Part shown: positions 43,311 through 52,483 of the stretch, one piece after another | Layout: every line of letters begins with the position of its first letter | Position numbering within the stretch: position 1 is the stretch's first letter | DNA from: Paenibacillus sp. Root52 | GTDB taxonomy: Bacteria; Bacillota; Bacilli; Paenibacillales; Paenibacillaceae | Length of the DNA stretch: 64,000 bases | Assembly: GCF_001426865.1 (NCBI RefSeq) | Contig: NZ_LMFO01000033.1 | Coordinates: 215,533 to 279,532 of the forward strand | Direction: 5' to 3' | Position numbers and translations under genes: made by a program | Notes under the pieces: model-generated | Databases searched by the model: none | Told to the model about the DNA's origin: nothing | Seen by the model: the letters and a program-made list of their open reading frames with translations, nothing else

Positions 43311-44348
43311 ATGACAGTTGCTGAAACGAAAAAGGTACACATTGTTGGGGACGCTTTGCCAAACATGCCGTGGGAAGATAAACCGGAGGGTCTGGATGCA
43401 CCGGTGTGGAGACACTCGGCGAATCCGGTTATACCACGGAATCCGGTGAAGGGTGTTGCCCGTATTTTCAACAGTGCCGTGGTTCCATATGAAGGGAAGT
43501 TCATCGGCGTATTCCGCGCTGAGACCATTAATGGTCGCCCGCATCTGCACATGGGCTCCAGCGAAGACGGATTGTCATGGACAATTGAAGAGGAACGCAT
43601 TGCTTTTGTCGATGAGGACGGTAATCCGTTCATGCCGAACTATGCCTACGACCCGCGTCTGGTGAAGGTAGAGGATACGTATTACATCATCTGGTGTACA
43701 GATTTCTACGGCGCTGCTCTGGGACTCGCGAAGACTGACGATTTCAAAACGTTTGTACGTCTGGAAAACCCGATGCTGCCGTTCAACCGCAATGGTGTGT
43801 TGTTCCCGCGGAAAATCAATGATAACTATGTGATGCTGTCCAGACCAAGTGATAGTGGACATACACCGTTCGGAGATATTTTCCTTAGCGAAAGTCCGGA
43901 TCTCGTATATTGGGGCAAACATCGTCACGTCATGAGCAAAGGCGGCCAAGGTTGGTGGCAATCAGTCAAGATCGGCGGCGGGCCTGCACCGATTGAGACG
44001 TCTGAAGGCTGGCTGATGTTCTACCATGGTGTAACGGGAACTTGCAATGGTTTTGTATATAGCATGGGTGCGGTGATTCTGGATCTGGATGAGCCGTCCA
44101 AAGTTAAATATCGTTCATCTAACTTCGTGTTAACGCCAGAGAAATGGTATGAGGAGCAAGGTTTTGTTGATAACGTTGTCTTCCCGTGCGCAACATTGCA
44201 TGACGCCGAGACTGGACGTATCGCAATCTATTATGGCGCAGCCGATACATATGTTGGCGTAGCTTACACAACTGTCGATGAGATTGTGAATTATGTGATT
44301 GAGACGGATGAGGTTATCGCTGGAGATCGTGAGGAAGGCAAGCTGTAA
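43311..44348 (+). CDS. GH130 beta-1,4-mannooligosaccharide phosphorylase
   Basis: A 345-residue GH130 enzyme, shorter than the phosphorylase at 37458 and of the oligosaccharide-type subfamily. It likely removes mannose from the non-reducing end of mannooligosaccharides as mannose 1-phosphate. Marks: ARIFNSAVVPYEGKFIGVFR, YDPRLVKVEDTYYIIWCTDF with the catalytic Asp, NGVLFPRKIN, GPAPIETSEGWLMFYHGV and DNVVFPCA. GAAGGGAG precedes the ATG. It is cytosolic and follows the permeases by 22 bases. The exact chain-length preference needs assay. Confidence 0.87.
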   Translation: MTVAETKKVHIVGDALPNMPWEDKPEGLDAPVWRHSANPVIPRNPVKGVARIFNSAVVPYEGKFIGVFRAETINGRPHLHMGSSEDGLSWTIEEERIAFVDEDGNPFMPNYAYDPRLVKVEDTYYIIWCTDFYGAALGLAKTDDFKTFVRLENPMLPFNRNGVLFPRKINDNYVMLSRPSDSGHTPFGDIFLSESPDLVYWGKHRHVMSKGGQGWWQSVKIGGGPAPIETSEGWLMFYHGVTGTCNGFVYSMGAVILDLDEPSKVKYRSSNFVLTPEKWYEEQGFVDNVVFPCATLHDAETGRIAIYYGAADTYVGVAYTTVDEIVNYVIETDEVIAGDREEGKL

Positions 44349-44376
44349 TTGACATGAGAGGGGCTTTACCTTAGCA

Positions 44377-45324
44377 ATGCATATGGATTACATCAAGGGA
44401 TTTACATTTGGTTGGATGAGTGGCAAGGGAGCCTTCCGTAAGCCGGAAGCGAAAGAATCCTTGCGTCTACTGGCTGAGCGAACAGGCAGTTCACATGTTA
44501 TTTTTGCACTGGCGGCACATCAGGATCATCCACAAGCTGTGGAAGTGAAGTATCGAGGTGACCATCTGGTCGAGGATGACGAATTAGTCGATATGATTCG
44601 ATATGCCCGCACCCTAGGGTTGCAGGTCATTCTGAAGCCAACGGTTAACTGTACGGATGGTACATGGCGTGCGCATATTAATTTTTTTGATATCGATGTG
44701 CCCTGTGAGCCGAAATGGAAGGATTGGTTCCGTAGTTACACCGCATTTCAGCAGCACTATGCAGCCATTGCAGAGCAGGAGAAATGTGAGATGTTCATCG
44801 TTGGCTGCGAGATGGTGCAGTCTGAGCGTCGAGATCAGGAGTGGCGTGATGTCATTGCGGCTGTACGCGAGGTGTATACAGGCCTAGTGTCGTACAACAC
44901 GGACAAATATCAGGAAGGCCATGTGAAATGGTGGGATGCCGTGGACGTGATCTCCTCCAGTGGTTACTATCCCATCGGGGATTGGGAGGCACAGCTCGAT
45001 CGTATCGAACGGGAGATTGCTCCTTATGGCAAACCTTTCTTCTTCGCAGAAGCTGGATGCCCCAGCCGCAGTGGCTCGGCACAGGTGCCGAATGATTGGG
45101 GACTTGAAGGTGAAGTGAGTAGCGAAGAACAGTCGCGATTCTATGAGACTATGTTCCGGCATGTGAGTCAGCGCCATTGGGTACGCGGATTCGGACTGTG
45201 GGATTGGAGTGCACATTTATACGCAGAGAAGGACGCCTTAACTGATGATGGTTATGGCGTGTATGGCAAGCCTGCAGAGCGGGTAATCCAGCAGTTTTAT
45301 CAAGGAATTCCCACGCAGGTGTGA
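44377..45324 (+). CDS. GH113 beta-mannanase (cytosolic)
   Basis: A 315-residue TIM-barrel enzyme without a signal peptide. KGFTFGWMSGKGAF at the start, FIVGCEMVQSE with Glu145 as likely acid/base, and FFFAEAGCPSRSGS with Glu225 as likely nucleophile fit GH113; the spacing of 80 residues equals that of the catalytic pair in the characterised Alicyclobacillus GH113 mannanase (151 and 231). In the cytosol it would shorten imported mannooligosaccharides for the phosphorylases. Follows GH130 by 28 bases. The ATG at 44383 is an alternative start. Confidence 0.87.
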   Translation: MHMDYIKGFTFGWMSGKGAFRKPEAKESLRLLAERTGSSHVIFALAAHQDHPQAVEVKYRGDHLVEDDELVDMIRYARTLGLQVILKPTVNCTDGTWRAHINFFDIDVPCEPKWKDWFRSYTAFQQHYAAIAEQEKCEMFIVGCEMVQSERRDQEWRDVIAAVREVYTGLVSYNTDKYQEGHVKWWDAVDVISSSGYYPIGDWEAQLDRIEREIAPYGKPFFFAEAGCPSRSGSAQVPNDWGLEGEVSSEEQSRFYETMFRHVSQRHWVRGFGLWDWSAHLYAEKDALTDDGYGVYGKPAERVIQQFYQGIPTQV

Positions 45325-45347
45325 GCGTGTGAATAGGAACATGTTCA

Positions 45348-45467
45348 ATGCTCGTTCAATGTGCTGAACGAGCATGACAGATTTACAGAATGGAAGTATA
45401 GGTTAGAGCGCAAGTCGAAGGCGTATGTGAAGATGAATCTCAGCGATATCCTCATATGCGTCTTTTC
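45348..45467 (+). terminator. Two hairpins ending the importer operon
   Basis: ATGCTCGTTCA / TGAACGAGCAT (45348-45375) has no T run. A second, imperfect stem AAGGCGTATGTGAAGAT / ATCCTCATATGCGTCTT (about 45417-45463) ends in TTTTCTTT and is the probable terminator. Confidence 0.65.
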
Positions 45468-45536
45468 TTTACGCTAATAGAGGTATTTCAAGAAGTTTGC
45501 TTATGAACATGTACTTATATGAATGGAGAGGGACAG

Positions 45537-46499
45537 ATGGGTGAGACAACGTTAGAACAATTGAAAAAATACAACGGAAGCAGTCCGAAACCGGATGATT
45601 TCGATACTTATTGGAGCCGTGCGCTCGCGGAGCTAGATTCGCAATCGCTCGAATATGAACTGGTGCCCGCGGACATTACATCACCGCTTGCAGAGTGCTT
45701 CCACCTGTATTTCACAGGTGTAGGTGGCGCACGCATACATGGTAAGCTGGTTCGGCCTATGGCTGCATCCGCTGATGCCAAAGGGCAAGCCATGGCTATG
45801 TTTCACGGATATTCCAGTGATAGCGGCGATTGGTTCGACAAGATTGCTTACGCTGCCCATGGCATCACGGTACTCGCTTTGGATTGCCGTGGACAGGGCG
45901 GGCTTTCCGAGGACAACCTGCAAGTGAAGGGCACAACCATTCGTGGACACATCATCCGGGGCATCGATGATCCTAATCCGGATAAGCTGTATTTCCGTAA
46001 TGTTTTCCTCGATACCGTGCAGACGGTACGCATTCTGATGTCCATGGAACACGTTGATGAAGAACGTGTAGGGGTGTATGGCTGTTCTCAAGGTGGGGCA
46101 TTAGCCACAGCTTGTGCATCCCTTGAACCGCGCGTGAAGCTGGCGGTGCCAGTATATCCTTTTTTATCGGATTATCGACATGCCTGGGAGCTAGGTGCCG
46201 CAAGTTCAGCCTATGAAGAGCTGGTGTATTATTTCCGGTTATTTGACCCCAATCATGAGCGGGAGGACGCTATCTTCTCCAGACTCGGGTATATCGACAT
46301 CTCTAATCTGGCAGATCGAATTCAGGCTAAGGTGCTGTTCGTAACTGGGCTTGCGGACACGATCTGTCCACCGTCCACTCAGTTTGCCGTGTACAACCGG
46401 ATTCAGTCATCCAAGGAGCTGCTTGTTTATCACGAGTATGGTCATGAGTATATCCCGCGTTTATCTGATCGAACGTTGCAGGCGTTCCTGAACCTGTAG
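45537..46499 (+). CDS. Acetylxylan-esterase-family (CE7) deacetylase
   Basis: A 320-residue alpha/beta-hydrolase. The nucleophile elbow GCSQGG, the oxyanion-region MFHGYSSDSGDW, DCRGQGG, and the late LADTICPPSTQF (Asp) and YGHEY (His) give the Ser-Asp-His triad of CE7 esterases. No signal peptide, so it deacetylates imported oligosaccharides. In this locus the natural substrate is probably acetylated mannooligosaccharide rather than xylan. The ATG at 45537 follows GGAGAGGGA; the in-frame ATG at 45519 precedes that signal. Confidence 0.86.
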   Translation: MGETTLEQLKKYNGSSPKPDDFDTYWSRALAELDSQSLEYELVPADITSPLAECFHLYFTGVGGARIHGKLVRPMAASADAKGQAMAMFHGYSSDSGDWFDKIAYAAHGITVLALDCRGQGGLSEDNLQVKGTTIRGHIIRGIDDPNPDKLYFRNVFLDTVQTVRILMSMEHVDEERVGVYGCSQGGALATACASLEPRVKLAVPVYPFLSDYRHAWELGAASSAYEELVYYFRLFDPNHEREDAIFSRLGYIDISNLADRIQAKVLFVTGLADTICPPSTQFAVYNRIQSSKELLVYHEYGHEYIPRLSDRTLQAFLNL

Positions 46500-46653
46500 G
46501 TGATTGTTCTGTTGTCTGGAGAATAGAAGGGATCTAAGTTCTAGAAGGTATTGCTCGATTTCCGATGTGTCTCTCCAGACCGGCAGAACAGAGGAGTTTT
46601 TCATAATAAGATCAGCAGTATTCGTGCACCACAACCGAGGAGGAGATAGAGCG

Positions 46654-49600
46654 ATGAAGAAGGCACAGGTCGTTATGCGTACAGCACTTAGTGTAGTATT
46701 ACTTGGATCAACAGCATTACCTGCATTTGCAGATGCGAACGTAGAGGGTGAGGCGGTTGGTGGTAACCGTGTAAATACAGTGCAGTCCGCTGCGGAATGG
46801 TCAGGACATTGGGCTGAGCCGCTAATCAATAAATGGTTAACCGCAGGATGGATCAGTGGGTACCCGGATGGTTCATTTCGACCGGATCAGCATGTTAGCA
46901 GGAGTGAATTTGTAAACGCTATCAATACCATCTTCGGGTATTACGTCTTGGATCAAGAAGAGCCCTTTGCGGATGTGCAAGCAGGTAACTGGTATGCTTC
47001 CGCTCTGTCTATCGCCCGTGAAGCAGGATATTACCAGGGATACCCTAATAATACAGCCAAGCCTGACAAGGAGATTACCCGTGAAGATGCAGCGGTGTTA
47101 CTTGTTCGTGCCTTTGGACTGGAGAAGGTAGCAGAAGGAACAGACTCATCTACGTCTTTCTTGGATGAGTCGGATATCCGCAGTTATGCCCGTGAATCGG
47201 TTCGTGTCTTATCCGGTGTTATTGAAGGATATCCGGATGGATCATTTAAACCAGAAGGTGCGCTGACCCGAGCTGAAATGCTGTCCTGGTTGGATGAGTT
47301 GGCACCCGTGATTAATTCGATGGATACATCAGCAGGTCGAGTGATCCAAGGTAATGTGGTTATCAACCAAAATGGGATCAAACTGAGTGATGTCGTCATT
47401 AACGGCAATCTATATATTGCTCCGGGCGTTCGTGAAGGAGATGTTGATCTATCCGAGGTTACAGTCAAGGGTGCCACGTACATTCAGGGTGGAGGTACGC
47501 ACTCTGTAACCGTTACGGATTCCGCTTTGGACAATATTCTCGTTGATCGTCGTGAGGGTGAGGTGCGACTTGAGCTTACAGGTACCACGACAACAGGACA
47601 ACTTCATGTGGAGCGTCCAGCAACCGTTGCGTTAGGTTCGGGAACGGTAGTACGCTCCGCTAAGCTATCGGCACGTACTACATTACAACTGGATAGTGGT
47701 TCCAGTGTGGGAGAGTTGCATATGACCAAGGACGCGAAGGGTACCTCTGTAACGGGAACAGGCAAGGTAAGTAAGGTGGATATCCAGGCTGACGGCGTGC
47801 TTCTGAATGGGAAGGCTGTCACGCAAGATACATGGCTGGCACAGGCCGGTTCGGATACAGGGGCAGCTTCAGGAACCGTGAATAACAGCAGCGATGGTGG
47901 TAGTAGTACTGGGAATAATAGTGGAAATGGTAGTGGTGGCGTAAGTAACCCTGGCAATGGGGGTGGAAGTGGCGGCGGCTCGGATGGTAATACTGGTGGC
48001 AATTCAGGCGGTGGCACAACGACGCCGACCAATCCAACGAACCCGTCTAATCCAGGTTCGGGTGTCACGCCTGATCATAATCAAACGCCGATTGATACAT
48101 CTGCTTTTGACCTGAGCCCAGTGAAGTTGGTGGATGAACAGGCTTCCCCAGCCACCAAATCATTGTTTGCATACTTGAACAATGTGCGCGGCGAAGCCAT
48201 TTTATTCGGACAACAACATGCTACAACAGAAGGGGTAACCATTACAGCGAATGATGGTACACAATCGGATGTGTTTAACGATGTAGGTGCGTTTCCTGCG
48301 GTATTCGGTTGGGATACATTAAGTTTGGAAGGGAATGAGAAGCCGGGATCATTGGACGCCAGCCCAGAAGAGAACACAGCCAAGCTTGCGGCAGTTATGA
48401 AGAAGGCATATGAGCGGGGTGGTATTGTAACCCTCAGTGCACATATGAAAAATTTTGTGACAGGTAATGACTTCTATGATACGAGCGGTTCGATGGTATC
48501 TCACATTTTACCTGGCGGGGATAAAAATGCTGAATATAACATCTATCTCGATCAGATTGCGGATCTAGCTCATCAGTTATCGGATAACCAGGGCAATGAC
48601 ATTCCGGTTATCTTCCGTCCATTCCATGAGAATAACGGGAACTGGTTCTGGTGGGGGGCTGCATTTACGTCGAAGGAGCAGTATGTGCAGCTATATCGCT
48701 ATACCGTGGAGTATCTAAGAGATACCAAAGGCGTGGATAACTTCCTGTACGCGTTCTCGCCAAATGGGTTTTTCAGTAGCAACGAGAGCGAATACCTGAA
48801 GACATATCCGGGTGATGACTATGTGGATATTCTTGGGTTCGATATCTACGGTTCAGCAGAGGGCTCAGAAGGATGGTTTACTAAATTGGTGCAGGATGCA
48901 GCGATGATCTCAAGGATTGCCGATAGTAAAAATAAAGTGGCAACCCTCAGTGAGTTCGGGTATAGCACCAAAGGCATGAAAATTTCCGGCAACCATGATA
49001 AAGCTTGGTTTACGAACCTGCTCAAGGCACTAGAGTCCGATCCCGATGCCAAACGGATGGCGTACATGTTAACATGGGTTAACTTTGAGGCGGATCAGGT
49101 CTTCGTGCCGTATCGCAATGCACCAGGCGGGCTTGGTAATCACGAGCTGTTAGATGACTTTGTGAAGTTGTACAATGCACCGTATACAGCATTCAATGAC
49201 CGACTGCAAGCCGTCTATAGCCTGAATGTGTCTACTCAGCCGAACGCGCCGAGGTTGAATATTGTCTCCCCGTTGAACCAACAGCAGATCAAGGAGAACG
49301 AGGTGACGGTACGTGCACGGGTGCTTGGACAATCAGCAGATCGAGTGGTCTACACCGTGGGGCAGGAGACGGAAGAGCATGAGATGATATTGTCGACGCA
49401 AGACAACTATTATACGGCTGCATGGCATCCGGATTCAGAGCTGGATCAACAGAGTGTGAAACTGCACGTGAAGGCATATGTAGGCGATAAGATTGTGATG
49501 CAAGATGAGGTTGTCGTTAACTTTAATTTTGATGCGAGCAGATTATATACGTATACCTTCGATAGTGATACGAATGGGGTATCCAGTGGCGGGGCTTTCC

Positions 49601-50598
49601 AGGCGGAAATTAACTCTGTGGAGCAGGCTGAATTCAATGGTAGCGGCATGTTGAAGATCAACGCCAAGTTTGAGGATGGAACACATACCTGGCAGGAACT
49701 GAAGCTGACGCTGGATGCCATCGCACAGAAGGTGAAGCTGGCTGATGTCAGCAAAGTGACGCTAGATATGTATGTTCCGCTGAGTGCTGGTGTGAGCGGT
49801 GCGCCATCAATCTATGCAACAGCCACGTTGCCGGATGATTGGGATACGAAGTATAACATCAGTAATGCCGTGGCATTAGGCGATCTAGAGAAGGTAACGG
49901 TGGATGGTGTAGATTACGGGAAATATACCGGCGAAATTGTGCTGGATAATCCCGAGAAGTCAGCCGCAGCTACATCCATGATGCTGTCGATTGTAGGCAG
50001 TGGTTTGCAATACACAGGCTCAATCTATGTGGATAATATTCAATTGATTCATGTGAAACCAGAGCCTATCTTCGATAAAGATCTGGTGGATGATTTTGAG
50101 AGTTATGCAGGCAATACCACCACGCTCAGCAATGCCTACACCCCTAATGCACAGGGGGATATGATTACAATTAAGCTAACTCCGGATCAGAAGGGTGCAG
50201 GAGAGTATGGTTTACAGTATGACTATGCGCTGAGTAGTTCCGGGTATGGCGGGATAACTCGTGTGATGGACGGCGCGGACTGGTCGGATCGGGACACATT
50301 GAGACTGTGGCTTGCACCAGACGGCAAAGGGCAGAAGCTCGTATTGCAGGTGAAAGCAAGCGGTGTATCGTTCGAGGCTTATCCTTCACTTGCTGGGACA
50401 GAGGCTGGGTGGGTCGAGATTCCGTTCAGTCAATTCAAGCCTGCGCCGTGGGATACGGCCAATGCGGGTGCTGCATTTGATGCGGTTAAGGCCAAGAACA
50501 TTCAGGAGTTCTCTATCTATATTAATGCCACTGATCCAAACCAGCCTGTTTCGGGTACGTTGTACATGGATGATATCCGGGCGATAAGTAAGAAATAA
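46654..50598 (+). CDS. SLH-anchored GH26 endo-beta-mannanase with C-terminal carbohydrate-binding modules
   Basis: A 1314-residue surface enzyme. Order: signal peptide to about 26 (PAFADA); three SLH repeats about 47-215 (GYPDGSFRPDQHVSRSEF, GYPNNTAKPDKEITRED, GYPDGSFKPEGALTRAE); a beta-rich domain about 220-400; a Gly/Ser/Asn/Thr/Pro linker about 405-470; GH26 about 480-830 with acid/base Glu659 (FRPFHENNGNWFWWG) and nucleophile Glu767 (LSEFGYS); an Ig-like segment near 865-960; a CBM27-like mannan-binding module about 965-1140; and a CBM11-like module to the end. ATG at 46654 follows GAGGAGGAGA; the frame 50 codons longer has none. It makes the oligosaccharides the neighbouring importer takes up. 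Confidence 0.92.
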   Translation: MKKAQVVMRTALSVVLLGSTALPAFADANVEGEAVGGNRVNTVQSAAEWSGHWAEPLINKWLTAGWISGYPDGSFRPDQHVSRSEFVNAINTIFGYYVLDQEEPFADVQAGNWYASALSIAREAGYYQGYPNNTAKPDKEITREDAAVLLVRAFGLEKVAEGTDSSTSFLDESDIRSYARESVRVLSGVIEGYPDGSFKPEGALTRAEMLSWLDELAPVINSMDTSAGRVIQGNVVINQNGIKLSDVVINGNLYIAPGVREGDVDLSEVTVKGATYIQGGGTHSVTVTDSALDNILVDRREGEVRLELTGTTTTGQLHVERPATVALGSGTVVRSAKLSARTTLQLDSGSSVGELHMTKDAKGTSVTGTGKVSKVDIQADGVLLNGKAVTQDTWLAQAGSDTGAASGTVNNSSDGGSSTGNNSGNGSGGVSNPGNGGGSGGGSDGNTGGNSGGGTTTPTNPTNPSNPGSGVTPDHNQTPIDTSAFDLSPVKLVDEQASPATKSLFAYLNNVRGEAILFGQQHATTEGVTITANDGTQSDVFNDVGAFPAVFGWDTLSLEGNEKPGSLDASPEENTAKLAAVMKKAYERGGIVTLSAHMKNFVTGNDFYDTSGSMVSHILPGGDKNAEYNIYLDQIADLAHQLSDNQGNDIPVIFRPFHENNGNWFWWGAAFTSKEQYVQLYRYTVEYLRDTKGVDNFLYAFSPNGFFSSNESEYLKTYPGDDYVDILGFDIYGSAEGSEGWFTKLVQDAAMISRIADSKNKVATLSEFGYSTKGMKISGNHDKAWFTNLLKALESDPDAKRMAYMLTWVNFEADQVFVPYRNAPGGLGNHELLDDFVKLYNAPYTAFNDRLQAVYSLNVSTQPNAPRLNIVSPLNQQQIKENEVTVRARVLGQSADRVVYTVGQETEEHEMILSTQDNYYTAAWHPDSELDQQSVKLHVKAYVGDKIVMQDEVVVNFNFDASRLYTYTFDSDTNGVSSGGAFQAEINSVEQAEFNGSGMLKINAKFEDGTHTWQELKLTLDAIAQKVKLADVSKVTLDMYVPLSAGVSGAPSIYATATLPDDWDTKYNISNAVALGDLEKVTVDGVDYGKYTGEIVLDNPEKSAAATSMMLSIVGSGLQYTGSIYVDNIQLIHVKPEPIFDKDLVDDFESYAGNTTTLSNAYTPNAQGDMITIKLTPDQKGAGEYGLQYDYALSSSGYGGITRVMDGADWSDRDTLRLWLAPDGKGQKLVLQVKASGVSFEAYPSLAGTEAGWVEIPFSQFKPAPWDTANAGAAFDAVKAKNIQEFSIYINATDPNQPVSGTLYMDDIRAISKK

Positions 50599-50644
50599 CA
50601 GCCCAATGTACAGGTTCTTTCGGGTAAAAATAACTGGGTTCAGA

Positions 50645-50683
50645 CCAAGAAACTCTTCCTCTTGCAGGAAGGGTTTCTTTGGC
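50645..50683. terminator. Terminator after the GH26 gene
   Basis: AAGAAACTCTTCCT / AGGAAGGGTTTCTT stem with loop CTTGC; short T-rich end. Confidence 0.75.
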
Positions 50684-50718
50684 ATGTTTGGGGATATGCT
50701 GATGGATGTCGAATTTTG

Positions 50719-50775
50719 TTGACAAAAAGAAGGCGCCTGCCTATTCTTAATGAATGAATATGATAATCATTATCA
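50719..50775 (+). promoter_or_regulatory. Promoter with perfect Fur box
   Basis: TTGACA (50719-50724) and TATTCT (50742-50747), 17 apart. TGATAATCATTATCA at 50761-50775 is a perfect 7-1-7 Fur box just past the expected start point. Bacillus Zur (TCGTAATNATTACGA) and PerR (TTATAATNATTATAA) boxes fit less well. Confidence 0.85.
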
Positions 50776-50803
50776 TAAAATAGAGAAAAGGGGTTCTCCA
50801 ACT

Positions 50804-52441
50804 ATGTTTGTACAACATCGCAAATTTTCTACCCTCATGCTGGCAACAACATTATTGTTGCTGCTGGTTATCGTGGGTTGCAGTAATACTGGAAGTGGCT
50901 CGGACTCCTCTTCTACCGGTTCGGATCAAGCCGCTTCTGCGAACGAGATTACGATGTCATGGCCACGTGATATCGGTACGATGAATCCGCATACGTATAA
51001 CCCATCGCAATTGTTTGCCCAATCCATGCTGTATGAGCCACTGGTCAGTTACCAGAAAGACGGTAAACTGGCACCTGCTCTCGCGGAGTCATGGACGATC
51101 TCAGATGACGGCAAAGAGTATACATTCAAGCTTCGCCAAGGTGTGAAGTTCTCAGATGGTACGCCATTTAATGCTGAGATCGTGAAGAAGAATTTTGATG
51201 CGATTATGAAACATAAAGATACCCATAGCTGGTTAGGTATTGTCGGTGTCTTGGACAAAACAGAGGTCGTAGATGACAACACCTTCCGCATGACTCTGAC
51301 TGAGCCGTACTATCCTGTACTACAGGACTTGTCTGTGGTTCGTCCGTTCCGCTTCCTAGGCGAAGCCGGATTCCCGGATGATGGTGATACGTCCGTAGGC
51401 ATCAAAGAGCCTGTAGGTACTGGCCCGTGGATGCTGGCTGATTACAAGCAGGATGAATATGCCGTCTTCAAGCGCAACCCGAATTATTGGGGAACAGCAC
51501 CGAAGGTAGAGCAGATTACAGTCAAAATTATTCCTGACGGTGAAACGCGTGTACTTGCTTTTGAAAAAGGCGATCTCGACCTGATCTACGGTGAAGGTGT
51601 AATCAGTCTGGATGCGTTCCAACAGCTACGTGACAACGATAAGTATGTAACGCAATTGTCTGATCCGGTAGGGACGCGCAGCATGTTGCTGAACTCTTCC
51701 AATCCGAAGCTATCTGATGTCAGAGTACGGATGGCGCTACAGCAAGGCTTTAACAAGAAAGCGATGGTTGAAGGAGTCACTTCCGGTTTGGAAGAGCCAG
51801 CCGACACAGTACTTTCCAAAAACTATCCATACACCAATGTAGACCTGGAACCAATCACATATGACGTGGAGAAATCCAAAGCATTGCTCGATGAAGCCGG
51901 CTGGAAGCTGCCAGCAGGAGGTACAGTACGGGAGAAAGATGGTCAGCCGCTTGAATTTGAGATGATTTTTGACAAAACAGACCCGATTCAGAAAGCAATG
52001 GGAGAAACGATTCAGGCTGAATGGAGCGAGCTTGGGGTGAAAGTTAACCTTACTGGGCTGGAACTGACCGTACAGATCAAGCGTCTGAAAGCTAACGATT
52101 TCGACCTGTATTTCTGGTACAACTACGGGGCGCCGTATGATCCACATTCCTTCATTAACGTTGTGGCGAGCCCTGGATTCGGAATTTCCGAGACCCTGAG
52201 TGCATTGCCGATGAAAAAGGAATTGGACGACCAAGTGCATGCAGCACTGTCATCTACAGACGAGACAAAACGCCAGGAGCTCTATGGCTCCATCCTGAAA
52301 ACACTTCAGGAGCAATCGGCAATTGTTCCGATCTCTTATATTAAGAAAACAGCGGTGTATCAGAAGAAGATCTCCAACTTTATTTTCCCGGCTAACCGGG
52401 ATGAGAATCCATTTGTAGGAATCGAATTGAACGGGAAGTAA
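50804..52441 (+). CDS. NikA/CntA-like (nickel/peptide) substrate-binding lipoprotein
   Basis: A 545-residue family-5 binding protein: signal peptide with lipobox IVGC (Cys about 27), then EITMSWPRDIGTMNPHTYNPSQLFAQSMLYEPL and KDGKLAPALAESWTISDDGKEYTFKLRQGVKFSDGTPF, typical of the NikA branch. ATG at 50804 follows AAAAGGGG; the earlier ATG at 50750 lies within the promoter and Fur box. First gene of a five-gene importer. Control by Fur suggests that it takes up a metal-metallophore complex (Cnt-like) or haem rather than free peptides; that is inference. Confidence 0.87.
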   Translation: MFVQHRKFSTLMLATTLLLLLVIVGCSNTGSGSDSSSTGSDQAASANEITMSWPRDIGTMNPHTYNPSQLFAQSMLYEPLVSYQKDGKLAPALAESWTISDDGKEYTFKLRQGVKFSDGTPFNAEIVKKNFDAIMKHKDTHSWLGIVGVLDKTEVVDDNTFRMTLTEPYYPVLQDLSVVRPFRFLGEAGFPDDGDTSVGIKEPVGTGPWMLADYKQDEYAVFKRNPNYWGTAPKVEQITVKIIPDGETRVLAFEKGDLDLIYGEGVISLDAFQQLRDNDKYVTQLSDPVGTRSMLLNSSNPKLSDVRVRMALQQGFNKKAMVEGVTSGLEEPADTVLSKNYPYTNVDLEPITYDVEKSKALLDEAGWKLPAGGTVREKDGQPLEFEMIFDKTDPIQKAMGETIQAEWSELGVKVNLTGLELTVQIKRLKANDFDLYFWYNYGAPYDPHSFINVVASPGFGISETLSALPMKKELDDQVHAALSSTDETKRQELYGSILKTLQEQSAIVPISYIKKTAVYQKKISNFIFPANRDENPFVGIELNGK

Positions 52442-52483
52442 TTGGGGAACAACATGTAGCTTGATAAAAGGGAGGAAGGTTTG

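Noticed and set aside
46504..46653. 50-codon extension of the GH26 protein
   Set aside because: It has no ribosome binding site and would bury the signal peptide; GAGGAGGAGA supports 46654.
47604..48068. A proline-rich 154-codon minus-strand frame
   Set aside because: It is the reverse of the Gly/Ser/Asn linker of the GH26 enzyme.
36194..50598. Polysaccharide utilisation locus of SusCD type
   Set aside because: There is no SusC/SusD pair; transport is by a Gram-positive ABC importer.
50750..50803. Earlier start for the NikA-like protein
   Set aside because: The region is promoter and Fur box; the signal peptide follows the ATG at 50804.
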